This document shows positions 47,661 through 53,907 of a stretch of DNA of 64,000 bases, one piece after another. The stretch is from positions 1 to 64,000 of the forward strand of contig JAHIUX010000016.1 of NCBI GenBank assembly GCA_018816765.1. Reading direction: 5' to 3'. The notes beneath the pieces were generated by a model that was given only the letters and a program-made list of their open reading frames with translations, ran no database searches and was not told the DNA's origin. Position 1 is the stretch's first letter. Each line of letters starts with the position of its first letter. This stretch comes from Bacteroidota bacterium (GTDB lineage: Bacteria; Bacteroidota; Bacteroidia; Bacteroidales; F082). The translations under genes and the position numbers were made by a program.

Positions 47661-47668
47661 CAAAAATA
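47661..47668 (-). promoter_or_regulatory. -7 promoter box of rbfA, next to its start codon
   Basis: The minus strand reads TATTTTTG, an exact TAnnTTTG match. Only four bases separate it from the ATG at 47656, implying a leaderless or nearly leaderless mRNA. Confidence 0.5.
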
Positions 47669-47865
47669 CGCAATTACGGGCTTGATACAAGTATTTCGTA
47701 TATGATTGTTTTGCATGAGGTTACAAAGTCAATTCCCCCGATAAGTCACCGCTTGATGCGAAAGAAGGACTTATGGTGCGATTAGTTTGATCGCCGCTTG
47801 TAGATTGTCAAATTTATTCTCGCAACTTTATTCTCCGGAACAATGAAAATTTCCTGTTTAGCTAG

Positions 47866-47873
47866 TACTTTTG
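47866..47873 (+). promoter_or_regulatory. -7 promoter box of the zinc-ribbon gene
   Basis: TACTTTTG matches TAnnTTTG. The leader to the ATG at 47974 would be about 95 bases. Confidence 0.5.
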
Positions 47874-47973
47874 TAAAACAGCAAGGGCTGATATAAATTA
47901 TCACTGACGGTCTCATCAGGATAAAAGTGACCGTTGATTGCTGGTATATCTTCATCAATTAACACCAACTGCA

Positions 47974-48237
47974 ATGAAAGAAAATAAGTACTGCCAGAGT
48001 TGTGGCATGCCCATGAAAAAAGATGAAAATGGAGGAGGAACAAATGCAGATGGCAGCAGAACCAACATCTACTGCTCACATTGCTACGTCGGGGGCAATT
48101 TCATGAATCCGGGCATCGATACCGCAGAAAAAATGCAGGCCTTCGTCAAAGGGAAGATGAAAGAAATGGGGTTCCCAGGCTTCCTTGCAGGATTTTTTAC
48201 CAAAGGCATTCCAAAACTTGATCGCTGGAAAAATTAA
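47974..48237 (+). CDS. Small zinc-ribbon protein
   Basis: An 87-residue protein with two paired cysteine knuckles: C-x-x-C in KYCQSCGMPMKKDE and C-x-x-C in NIYCSHCYVGG, separated by a Gly/Asn-rich loop. This is the putative zinc-ribbon family (PF12674-like) often found in anaerobes and in Bacteroidota. The rest is a short helix (TAEKMQAFVKGKMKEMG) and a basic end. Function is not known; possible roles are zinc or redox sensing. The start at 47974 is the first ATG that places the ribbon at the N-terminus; the frame is open twelve codons further upstream. It is followed by the His-rich barrel gene 34 bases downstream. Confidence 0.8.
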   Translation: MKENKYCQSCGMPMKKDENGGGTNADGSRTNIYCSHCYVGGNFMNPGIDTAEKMQAFVKGKMKEMGFPGFLAGFFTKGIPKLDRWKN

Positions 48238-48271
48238 TTTTACACAAAAAAAGGCTTACCAAGACAACTTT

Positions 48272-48781
48272 ATGATTAAACCAAAGCTATTTCTGATTGC
48301 TACTGCACTGTTGATTTCAATGCATGCATTTTCGCAACAGCCTGATGCAGCAACAGAAGCGCATCAGCACCACCATGGTAAACCGGATCAGCACCACAAC
48401 GAATTTGGAATTGCCAATTCTGTGGTTTACTTTACCGGCGAGAAATCGGTAAGCTATGGCTTGCATATGCACTATTCCTACAGCATTCCTAAAACAAAGC
48501 TCGGTGTGGGCCTTGGCTATGAACGCGTTTTCGATACCCACAAACACCAAACCATCGGGCTTGTTGGCACCTATCAACCCATCGACAGGTTGAACCTGAA
48601 TCTTAGCCCCGGAATCACCTTTGAAGGTGGCAACATGGCCGATCCCGCATTTGCCTTGCATATGGAATCATCCTATGAATTCGAATTCAACCATTTTCAC
48701 CTTGGACCAACCATTGAATTTGCCTATGACCCCGAAGATTACCACATTAGTGTGGGATTACACCTGGGTTTTGGTTTTTGA
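48272..48781 (+). CDS. Hypothetical His-rich outer-membrane protein
   Basis: A 169-residue protein with a Sec signal peptide (MIKPKLFLIATALLISMHAFSQ), then a histidine-rich stretch (AHQHHHGKPDQHHNE) and about eight amphipathic strands ending in Phe (HLGFGF), typical of a small outer-membrane beta-barrel. The His-rich extension suggests metal binding, for example zinc, copper or nickel, which is inference. The start was placed at 48272 because the earlier ATG at 48185 lies inside the zinc-ribbon gene and adds a non-signal segment. Adjacent, same-strand zinc-ribbon and DUF362 genes may belong to the same unit. Confidence 0.68.
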   Translation: MIKPKLFLIATALLISMHAFSQQPDAATEAHQHHHGKPDQHHNEFGIANSVVYFTGEKSVSYGLHMHYSYSIPKTKLGVGLGYERVFDTHKHQTIGLVGTYQPIDRLNLNLSPGITFEGGNMADPAFALHMESSYEFEFNHFHLGPTIEFAYDPEDYHISVGLHLGFGF

Positions 48782-48783
48782 AT

Positions 48784-48791
48784 TATATTTG
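48784..48791 (+). promoter_or_regulatory. -7 promoter box of the DUF362 gene
   Basis: TATATTTG matches TAnnTTTG, two bases after the previous stop codon and 34 bases before the ATG at 48826. Confidence 0.5.
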
Positions 48792-48825
48792 ATTTGCAGT
48801 TATTTATGGATTAATTCCAAATACA

Positions 48826-50814
48826 ATGTACAATCCATTTCCGTACTTACCGAAAAAAATGCAGGGCATCATTACGTTCCTGCAAACACGCAAAATGCCG
48901 GCTAAGCTGGTGTTTTACATCATGGCCTCACTGGCAACAATCTGGTTCCTTGTTCGTGTCATTCCCAAACCAAGCAGGGCCGCTTATCCATGCATGCAGG
49001 CCACGGCGCCGCTGGTTTCAGGTTTCGTGCTCTACCTGCTGGGTACTGGTGGTTATGTGCTGGCATTCAAGCGGTTTTGGCAGGCATTGTCGAAATCGAA
49101 ATACAACCTGGCTGGAGTTTTTCTGCTTGCAGCATTGGGTCTGTTTCTGTTCACAACAAGTCAGCATGCCTCAAAGGCTACGGCAAAATCAAGCAGTGTG
49201 ACGAGCGATTTCACACCAAATGCACCCATAGGCATAGCAAAAGGAATACTCCCGGGTCGGGTAACATGGATGTGGGATCCGCGAAGCACCAACGAAAACT
49301 GTTCCAATACCTCAAATAACAATGGCATCATTGATCCGGATGATGATGCCTGGTTTCAACCGGCGAATAACAATTTTCAGGTGATTGACAGCATGGTGAT
49401 CAGGTCGGTAATTGCGCTTGCAGGGGCCTCTACAAGTGCGGGTGCCTGGGATCAGATTTTCGGATACTTTAACCTGAAACATGGCAATGGCAACGTTGGT
49501 TACAGCGAAGGCGAGAAAATCTTCCTCAAAATCAATGCGACATCGGCTTATGGCGGCCTTGCCACCGGCAAATACTATGCTGACCTCGGAAGAAATGACA
49601 ACCTTGCTATCAATGATTTTGCTGCTGAAACCAATCCTTACGTGGTGCTTTCCATCATCGGGCAGTTGGTGAACGAGGCCCAGGTCCCTGAAAACATGAT
49701 TTACGTGGGTGACCCTGCAAGAAACATCTACAAGGAATTTTATACAATCTGGCACGATGCCTATCCGAATGTGCATTATCTGGGAAACAACCTGCTTCAC
49801 CCTGAACTCGATATCATCAGCCTGGGACGCACAGCTGTTGCTGTAACAGCCACCGATCGGGTTTTTTTCTCTGATCATGGCACCGTAATGCCCGATGCTG
49901 TCACTGATAAACTCTTTTCCATTTTCGACGAAATGGATTACCTGATTAACATCCCCACCATGAAAGCACATGCCACCGGTGGAATCACCCTTGCCGCAAA
50001 AAACCATTTCGGTTCTTTTACGAGGCAATGGGCCATGCATATGCACAAAGGGCTTATGGATGGGGCCGATGACCCGGTACGGCTTGGCTACGGCCTGTAC
50101 CGTGTTCAAACCGATATTATGATGCATAACCTGTTGAGTGATAAAAATCTGCTCATTGTTGTCGATGGCTTATATCCAAGTGACGATGCGCTTGCAGTGC
50201 CTGACAAGTGGGTTTCGCAGCCATTCGACAACGATTGGTGCTCATCCATCATTATGTCGCTTGACCCAGTGGCAGTTGAGTCTGTCTGCCACGATTTTCT
50301 GCGGACCGAATACAATGGTCCGACCATTGCCGAAAGTCGTCCAAACTGGTCGGGCGTCGACGATTACCTTCACCAGGCAGCCGATTCAAGCCTGTGGCCC
50401 GATGGCATTGTATATGACCCGGATAACGATGGTGTGCTGATTGCCTCTTTGGGAGTACACGAACACTGGAACGATTCCATCAACAAGCAATACACGCGAA
50501 ACCTCGGCACTGGCAATGGCATCGAACTGTTGAAGGTGCACGAGATCGGGACTTCAGTTACACCGCACTCACAGCCTTTGCTGGTGCGTCTTTATCCAAA
50601 TCCTGCCAGTGATTTTGTCACCATGACCAATGAAGAATCCGCAACTGTTTTTTACACCTGCACGGATATTCAGGGCCGGAAACTCCTGAGTGGTGTGCTG
50701 CCTCCAAATTCGACAAGCCATGTCGCCCTTGGCGCCTTGCCAAATGGTACTTACCTGTTCAGCCTGACTGGAAAAACTGAATCAAAGAGCATCAAACTGA
50801 GTAAACAACAATAG
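48826..50814 (+). CDS. DUF362-domain protein with N-terminal membrane helices and T9SS sorting domain
   Basis: A 662-residue protein. The first 110 residues have three hydrophobic helices (about 27-45, 60-80 and 92-110) instead of one cleavable signal peptide. Residues about 130-560 form a DUF362 domain, the fold linked to Fe-S/ferredoxin-type proteins in other genomes; conserved pieces include NIPTMKAHATGGITLAAKNHFG and DVDGLYPSDDALAV-like VVDGLYPSDDA, but no four-Cys iron-sulfur cluster motif is seen. The C-terminus (LYPNPASDFVTMTNEE to SIKLSKQQ) is a type A T9SS sorting domain. Cargo of this secretion system normally has a simple signal peptide, so the topology is odd; the third helix may serve as the signal. 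It is followed three bases later by a membrane protein gene. Confidence 0.8.
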   Translation: MYNPFPYLPKKMQGIITFLQTRKMPAKLVFYIMASLATIWFLVRVIPKPSRAAYPCMQATAPLVSGFVLYLLGTGGYVLAFKRFWQALSKSKYNLAGVFLLAALGLFLFTTSQHASKATAKSSSVTSDFTPNAPIGIAKGILPGRVTWMWDPRSTNENCSNTSNNNGIIDPDDDAWFQPANNNFQVIDSMVIRSVIALAGASTSAGAWDQIFGYFNLKHGNGNVGYSEGEKIFLKINATSAYGGLATGKYYADLGRNDNLAINDFAAETNPYVVLSIIGQLVNEAQVPENMIYVGDPARNIYKEFYTIWHDAYPNVHYLGNNLLHPELDIISLGRTAVAVTATDRVFFSDHGTVMPDAVTDKLFSIFDEMDYLINIPTMKAHATGGITLAAKNHFGSFTRQWAMHMHKGLMDGADDPVRLGYGLYRVQTDIMMHNLLSDKNLLIVVDGLYPSDDALAVPDKWVSQPFDNDWCSSIIMSLDPVAVESVCHDFLRTEYNGPTIAESRPNWSGVDDYLHQAADSSLWPDGIVYDPDNDGVLIASLGVHEHWNDSINKQYTRNLGTGNGIELLKVHEIGTSVTPHSQPLLVRLYPNPASDFVTMTNEESATVFYTCTDIQGRKLLSGVLPPNSTSHVALGALPNGTYLFSLTGKTESKSIKLSKQQ

Positions 50815-50817
50815 CCC

Positions 50818-51330
50818 ATGATTACCACCGACATACAACCCACTAAGCAACATTATGTTGTGAGCGTATTGCTCGACATCAGCGCACTGGCATTGATTTA
50901 TTTCGTGCCGGCGCTTTCGCATCTGCTCAACATTCCGCTCTACCTCATTGAGCCTATGCGACTTATGCTGGTTTTAGCCATGGTGCACACAAACAGGAAT
51001 AACGCCTATCTTGTTGCCCTGACACTGCCAGTTTTCTCCTTTTTGGTTTCGGGTCATCCTGTTTTATTAAAAATGGTGCTGATGTCAGCTGAACTGGTGC
51101 TGAATGTGTTCGTGTTTTACTTTTTACTGAATCGGACAAAGCACATTTTCCCGTCCATACTGTTGAGTATCATCATCAGCAAAATGGCCTATTACGGACT
51201 GAAGTATCTGCTGATCCTGATGGGCCTGCTGCAAATGGAGCTGGTGTCGACATCGCTGTTGATTCAGGCGGGCACCACCCTGGTGTTTACTGCATATGTG
51301 TGGAAATTTTTCCCTTCTGAGCCTGCCTGA
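50818..51330 (+). CDS. Small hypothetical integral membrane protein
   Basis: A 170-residue protein with five hydrophobic segments (about 15-32, 39-57, 60-78, 83-110 and 115-150), so it is an inner-membrane protein. It resembles the small, conserved 'ECF-transporter-like' or substrate-binding membrane components by shape only, and no family is claimed. It begins 3 bases after the DUF362 gene, so the two are certainly co-transcribed. Its 3' end overlaps the 3' end of the 148-residue membrane protein gene by 44 bases. Confidence 0.68.
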   Translation: MITTDIQPTKQHYVVSVLLDISALALIYFVPALSHLLNIPLYLIEPMRLMLVLAMVHTNRNNAYLVALTLPVFSFLVSGHPVLLKMVLMSAELVLNVFVFYFLLNRTKHIFPSILLSIIISKMAYYGLKYLLILMGLLQMELVSTSLLIQAGTTLVFTAYVWKFFPSEPA

Positions 51331-51733
51331 GAAGCAACACACCCATCACACACTCGGCCAGTCCAAGCAGAAAGAAAGCCGGCTGCATCCAGCTGCTGAA
51401 ACCGATCAGGATTACCTGGACAACGATCCATATGATCAGGTCGAAACCAACAAACAGGGTGGCAATGCCTGTGAAAACGGATTTCGACAGGCTCATGATT
51501 CCTGCAATGAGGTGACCAAATCCGATGATGATCATCAGGACCAGACCAGGAATGAGGAAATCGGGAAAAAGCCTGAAATGGTAAATCGCTGCATTCATAC
51601 CCATCGATGAGCCATCGGGGGTGCTGACAAGCATGAAACCTGCGATAACGGCATTTAATCCGATAAACAACTGGATGATACCAGTTGCTTTAATTGCTGC
51701 CCGGCCGGGGAAACTTGGTGCAGTGGCTGACAT
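51287..51733 (-). CDS. Small hypothetical membrane protein
   Basis: A 148-residue protein with four hydrophobic segments (about 15-38, 58-80, 86-110 and 114-135) and a short basic C-terminus (RQAQKGKIS). Fits a four-helix inner-membrane protein; family not recognised. It has its own exact -7 box (51750-51757), and a terminator separates it from the upstream sigma operon. The last 44 bases overlap the end of the membrane protein gene on the plus strand, an unusually long tail-to-tail overlap. Confidence 0.65.
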   Translation of the reverse strand: MSATAPSFPGRAAIKATGIIQLFIGLNAVIAGFMLVSTPDGSSMGMNAAIYHFRLFPDFLIPGLVLMIIIGFGHLIAGIMSLSKSVFTGIATLFVGFDLIIWIVVQVILIGFSSWMQPAFFLLGLAECVMGVLLLRQAQKGKISTHMQ

Positions 51734-51749
51734 GGCACTGAATTTACAG

Positions 51750-51757
51750 CAAACATA
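51750..51757 (-). promoter_or_regulatory. -7 promoter box of the 148-residue membrane protein gene
   Basis: The minus strand reads TATGTTTG, an exact TAnnTTTG match, 16 bases before the ATG at 51733. It overlaps the terminator T-tract of the sigma operon. Confidence 0.45.
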
Positions 51758-51787
51758 AAAAAAACGCCTGAATTGTATCAGGCGTTT
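51757..51787 (-). terminator. Rho-independent terminator of the second sigma-factor operon
   Basis: A perfect 10-bp stem (51762-51771 with 51778-51787) and 6-nt loop is followed on the minus strand by eight T. It lies about 22 bases after the stop codon at 51809. Confidence 0.92.
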
Positions 51788-51808
51788 CAGCGTTAATTTT
51801 GCACAAAG

Positions 51809-52171
51809 CTATTTGCTATTTTGCTCTGAACGGTCACACACGCCATTGTTGTTATTGTCGATAAAATTCCGTCCCTGTCGGCCATTTCTGCCAGCCTGAT
51901 TGCCTTTGCGCGGACAGTTGGCTCCCTGCCGGCCATTGCGCCAGCCAAAGCCCCGTCCCTGTCCCCTGCCCTGTCGCAGGCATTGGCCGTTTCCATTGCC
52001 ATTTCTGCGGGTCCCGTTTTCGGCATTGTCGCAAATGCCATTGTTGTTGCTGTCGATATAAACGGCAGGCTGCGCGTTCGGACTTGCGTCTTTCGTTGGT
52101 TTGTCCTGTGCCTGCACGGCCACCATGGCAGCGAAGAACACGAATGCGGTTAGCATTAATTTGATTTTCAT
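51809..52171 (-). CDS. Small secreted Arg/Gly/Asn-rich protein with two calcium-loop motifs
   Basis: A 120-residue protein with a signal peptide (MKIKLMLTAFVFFAAMVAVQAQ). Two near-identical loops of the Excalibur/EF-hand type, D-x-N-x-N-G-x-C-D, sit at residues 40-51 (DSNNNGICDNAE) and 105-116 (DNNNNGVCDRSE). Between them is a low-complexity, strongly basic segment with GRGQGRG, RNGRQG and GNQAGRNG repeats. Two Cys are conserved in the loops and two lie elsewhere. Calcium or metal binding with disulfide pairing in the envelope is likely; the basic linker might bind polyanions (inference). It is the last gene of the sigma-factor operon and ends at a clear terminator. Confidence 0.75.
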   Translation of the reverse strand: MKIKLMLTAFVFFAAMVAVQAQDKPTKDASPNAQPAVYIDSNNNGICDNAENGTRRNGNGNGQCLRQGRGQGRGFGWRNGRQGANCPRKGNQAGRNGRQGRNFIDNNNNGVCDRSEQNSK

Positions 52172-52200
52172 TGTGATAAGAATTATATGATTAAAAGTGG

Positions 52201-52728
52201 TTATTGATGTCCTCTCCCAAAGCGGTTTCTGTGCTGCTTTCCTCCTTGTCCGAAATTGCCTTTTTCAGCTGAGAAAAGTGGTGCCAGCAATTGGTTTAAG
52301 CTTGCTTCCTGAGCCGGGTTGCACAGGGCCTTCAGATCAAGGTAAAACTGCGCGGTTTCCATTTTGAGTGCTTTGTGCAACTCACCTATTTTTGCCGAAT
52401 AGCCCAAATACGCTTCGGCATCCGGTGTTTCTTTTCGAAGTTCACCGAAAAGTCCGGCCCTGTTTTCGTTCAGTGACTGGTTGATGTTTCTTACTTTTTC
52501 ACGGAAATCACTGAGAATTTCCCTGCATTCGTTTGCCTGCGATCCCGAAAGACCCAGGTTCCCGACGATGGAACGGTTATTCAGGCGAAAGCTTTCAACA
52601 GCAAGCTCAGCTGCACCGGCAGAGCCTGCATCGGTTCGGCTCATATGATAATACATCGTACCGATGGTAGTCAGGTTTAACAATACCAGCACGACAATCG
52701 TCCAGATATATAAGTTGGTTCTTTTCAT
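52201..52728 (-). CDS. Spy/CpxP-like periplasmic protein with N-terminal membrane anchor
   Basis: A 175-residue protein with an uncleaved N-terminal helix (TNLYIWTIVVLVLLNLTTIGTMYY, about 4-27) and a helical periplasmic part rich in Glu, Arg, Lys and Leu (for example NLGLSGSQANECREILSDFREKVR and ALKMETAQFYLDLKALCNPAQE). The layout matches the heavy-metal resistance/CnrX-like and Spy/CpxP group, whose members sense or buffer envelope stress or metals and may act on an adjacent anti-sigma factor. The C-terminus is Gly/His/Arg-rich (KGNFGQGGKQHRNRFGRGHQ), suggesting metal binding. It begins 6 bases after the anti-sigma candidate gene, so it is in the sigma operon. Confidence 0.75.
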   Translation of the reverse strand: MKRTNLYIWTIVVLVLLNLTTIGTMYYHMSRTDAGSAGAAELAVESFRLNNRSIVGNLGLSGSQANECREILSDFREKVRNINQSLNENRAGLFGELRKETPDAEAYLGYSAKIGELHKALKMETAQFYLDLKALCNPAQEASLNQLLAPLFSAEKGNFGQGGKQHRNRFGRGHQ

Positions 52729-52734
52729 TGTTGC

Positions 52735-53061
52735 TTATTGTTCGTCGTTCATTAAAACATCCATGAATTCCATTTGGGCGTCATCCACCTGTATAAGCTG
52801 GGTTGGTGCCGCCAGGCTGCTTAAGGCATTTCCAAGGCCTACACCCAGGATTAAGGAGGCGGCAAGCCCTGCTGTAATGGCCGAAACCTTCACGTAAACA
52901 GGCCACGGACGCGTAACAGGCATTGCTTGCTGTTCTATGGCAGCCATCACCCTTTCCAACAGCTCATCCCCTGGTTTTTCCTGCCGCTCATTCGCAATTT
53001 GCCGGTCGATCATGTCCTGAATGGCCATCGCAGACTCTTCGTTTATTGATGCTCGTTTCAT
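52735..53061 (-). CDS. Small membrane protein, probable anti-sigma factor
   Basis: A 108-residue protein with a cytoplasmic N-terminus of about 55 residues (charged, with EKPGDELLERVMAAIEQQ), one transmembrane helix (about 57-80, VYVKVSAITAGLAASLILGVGLGN) and a short periplasmic end. Shape, position directly after an ECF sigma gene (49 bases) and order are those of a short anti-sigma factor that holds the sigma factor in the membrane. No known anti-sigma domain (ZAS, FecR or RseA) is recognisable, so the function is inferred from context. Confidence 0.65.
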   Translation of the reverse strand: MKRASINEESAMAIQDMIDRQIANERQEKPGDELLERVMAAIEQQAMPVTRPWPVYVKVSAITAGLAASLILGVGLGNALSSLAAPTQLIQVDDAQMEFMDVLMNDEQ

Positions 53062-53110
53062 GGTGACTTTGTTATTGGTTTAGACAGTGGCGTTTATTAT
53101 TTCCTACGTT

Positions 53111-53689
53111 TTACTGACAATTTTCCTGATAATAGGCAGCCAATGCACCGCGCAGGTTTTGTTTTGCCCGCTGCAACAGCTGCTCCACCGCGCCCACGCT
53201 TGTTTCCATGATCAGGGCGATTTCCTGTTGTGGCAGCTCCTCATATTTGCTCAACACAAAAGCCGTTTGTTGTTTTGCCGGAAGTTTAGCAAGGGCCTTT
53301 TTGATTGCCGTTGCATGATCGTTCACTTCCATGATGCGACCTGCATCGGGCGAAGCATCGGATTTCGTCCTTGCCGACTGCATGTCATTTGCCGATAATT
53401 TGTCGAGCAAAACAAACAACTTGCTGCGCCCGGCTTTACGCTGATGGTTCAGGCAGGTGTTGATGGCGATGCGGTAGAGCCAGGTAGAGAACGCAGCCCG
53501 CCCGTCGAAGCTGTCAAGGGCATAATAGGCTTTGATAAACACTTCCTGCGCAAGGTCTTCGGCGTCCTCCTTTTGATCTACGAAGCCCCTGCACACCCTG
53601 AAAATCATCTGCTGGTATTTTGCCACCAGTAAACGATACTGGCGGCTGTTTCCTTCCCGGATTTCACTGATCAGTTCGCGTTCATTCAT
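53111..53689 (-). CDS. ECF sigma-70 factor (RpoE-type)
   Basis: Alternative sigma factor of 192 residues with region 2 (about 20-85; KYQQMIFRVCRGFVDQKEDAEDLAQEVFIKAYYALDSF, then FSTWLYRIAINTCLN) and region 4 (about 130-180; LAKLPAKQQTAFVLSKYEELPQQEIA, HTH TSVGAVEQLLQRA). The FSTWLYRIAIN pattern is typical of ECF factors that act with short anti-sigma factors, distinct from the FecI-like one at 26255-26866. It heads an operon with the small membrane protein, the Spy-like protein and the calcium-loop protein, so an envelope or metal stress response is likely. A perfect 16-base palindrome lies 58 bases upstream (53747-53762). Confidence 0.94.
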   Translation of the reverse strand: MNERELISEIREGNSRQYRLLVAKYQQMIFRVCRGFVDQKEDAEDLAQEVFIKAYYALDSFDGRAAFSTWLYRIAINTCLNHQRKAGRSKLFVLLDKLSANDMQSARTKSDASPDAGRIMEVNDHATAIKKALAKLPAKQQTAFVLSKYEELPQQEIALIMETSVGAVEQLLQRAKQNLRGALAAYYQENCQ

Positions 53690-53746
53690 GCCTGGGCCTG
53701 CTGCTTCATTGATTTGTTAAAGTTAAACACAATCTGCCGGAAAATC

Positions 53747-53762
53747 CTACGGTGCACCGTAG
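53747..53762. promoter_or_regulatory. Perfect 16-base palindrome upstream of the ECF sigma operon
   Basis: CTACGGTGCACCGTAG is a gap-free perfect dyad between the divergent sigma-operon and PLP-enzyme genes. It has no T-tract or loop, so it is not a terminator; it looks like an operator for a dimeric regulator. The regulator is unknown. Confidence 0.5.
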
Positions 53763-53864
53763 AATAAAATAAAAAAAGGCATTAACCTAAGTCAGTTTTA
53801 TTCCAAATAAGCCCAAAAAGCGCCAAAAAAGCGAAAAATTGAGGCTGTAGGGACAAAAATTGTC

Positions 53865-53872
53865 TAAATTCG
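53865..53872 (+). promoter_or_regulatory. Near-consensus -7 box of the PLP-enzyme gene
   Basis: TAAATTCG differs from TAnnTTTG by one base, 35 bases before the ATG at 53908. Its position supports that start over the in-frame TTG at 53860. Confidence 0.4.
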
Positions 53873-53907
53873 CTCCCTGCCAAATTTCGAAACAAAACCC
53901 CAAAAAA

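Larger units (their letters stand above)
47657..47973. other. Divergent intergenic region between rbfA and the zinc-ribbon gene
   Basis: This 317-base gap carries a -7 box for each direction (47661-47668 minus, 47866-47873 plus). Nothing else was recognised: no RNA gene, repeat or supported open frame. Confidence 0.5.

Noticed and set aside
49312-50127. Open frame of 271 codons on the minus strand
   Set aside because: Antisense to the DUF362 domain; no recognisable protein family.
48826-50814. Iron-sulfur ferredoxin domain in the DUF362 protein
   Set aside because: No C-x-x-C-x-x-C-x-x-x-C motif is present, so the ferredoxin part of some DUF362 proteins is missing here.
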